Origin: an uncultured Planctomycetaceae bacterium
GTDB lineage: Bacteria; Planctomycetota; Planctomycetia; Pirellulales; JACPPG01
Assembly: GCA_945957305.1 (NCBI GenBank)
Contig: CAMFLN010000260.1
Location: 1 to 5,738, forward strand
DNA length: 5,738 nt
Reading direction: 5' to 3'
Program-made: the position numbers and the translations under genes
Part shown: piece by piece, positions 5,547-5,738 of the stretch
Layout: the number at the start of each line of letters is the position of its first letter
Numbering within the stretch: the stretch's first letter is position 1
The notes under the pieces: generated by a model
Database searches by the model: none
Told to the model about the DNA's origin: nothing
Seen by the model: only the letters and a program-made list of their open reading frames with translations

Positions 5547-5738
5547 ATGGACGACGCCAGATCGTTTTCGTTGCGTTGCCTTTGTGACGCTGTTCAGGAC
5601 GCGCTATTTCGCGCCAGCGTCATCGAGAGCGTTATCCGTAACGACGATGAGCTGAGGGATTATTGCCCAAAGCACGCGGTAAGGCATCTTGTTCGCGCCT
5701 ATCTTACGCAATTTGAAGGCGCCTGCGAAGTACTATGG
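5547..5738 (+). CDS. Unrecognised reading frame, N-terminal 64 codons, cut by window edge
   Basis: An ATG at 5547, three codons after an in-frame TAA at 5538, opens a frame with no stop to the last base. It begins MDDARSFSLRCLCDAVQDAL, continues with an Asp/Glu/Arg-rich stretch (VIRNDDELRDYCPKHAVRHL) and ends in LTQFEGACEVLW. The composition is that of a soluble, probably helical protein with five cysteines, and there is no signal peptide or membrane helix. By hand count GC is about 62, 41 and 58% at codon positions one, two and three, weakly coding. No Shine-Dalgarno is visible, so the start may be wrong, or the frame may be a fragment. The competing overlapping frame ending at 5655 looks less protein-like. 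I do not recognise a family. If the tRNA remnant to its left is an attachment scar, this would lie inside the inserted element. Confidence 0.42.
   Translation, partial: MDDARSFSLRCLCDAVQDALFRASVIESVIRNDDELRDYCPKHAVRHLVRAYLTQFEGACEVLW

Noticed and set aside
5446..5655. Plus-strand 69-codon frame at the right end
   Set aside because: It overlaps the frame starting at 5547, needs a TTG or weak ATG start and resembles no known protein; it remains a possible but less likely alternative.
5391..5738. Split tRNA-Ser with a group I intron in the anticodon loop
   Set aside because: The required 5' exon (GGAGGGC plus D arm on the minus strand) was not found anywhere between the remnant and the window edge.

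Overview
The window looks like bacterial chromosome of moderately high GC, most likely from the Planctomycetes (Pirellulales-like). The best single clue is a secreted SGNH-type protein ending in a planctomycete-style PEP-CTERM tail (Pro-Glu-Pro, hydrophobic helix, Trp-Arg-Lys-Lys). Few genes have strong ribosome binding sites, the genes are loosely spaced and their orientations are mixed, which also fits. The lineage is inferred from protein style only.

Left part: the window opens inside the C-terminus of an FtsX/MacB-type ABC permease (+, ends 314). Thirteen bases on, tail to tail, lies a 52-residue very basic ORF on the minus strand (486 to 328), with a GTG start and a well-placed AGGAG. 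A 138-bp AT-richer spacer with promoter-like elements on both strands leads to a short methyltransferase-like protein (+, 625-1008). After a 194-bp spacer comes a GT87/DUF2029 polytopic glycosyltransferase (+, 1203-2591). Its end overlaps by 49 bp the end of a minus-strand YodC/DUF2158 small protein (2755 to 2543).

Middle: a 346-bp gene-free divergent spacer precedes the SGNH-like PEP-CTERM protein (+, 3102-4070). It faces a secreted six-bladed NHL beta-propeller protein (minus, 5181 to 4147). The dyad just after the stop at 4070 may end transcription between them.

Right end: on the minus strand, 5390 to 5335 is the 3' part of a tRNA-Ser(GGA) gene, from anticodon loop to discriminator base, without a recognisable matching 5' half. 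This is the pattern of an attachment-site duplication left by a tRNA-targeting integrative element. By geometry the element would lie to the right, where an unrecognised reading frame starts at 5547 and runs off the window.

No complete multi-gene defence, secretion or metabolic system is visible. The genes look like independent units: membrane glycosylation, envelope transport, and two exported proteins of unknown role. The items most worth following are the tRNA scar, the small basic ORF, the altered catalytic blocks of the SGNH-like protein and the reading frame at the right edge.
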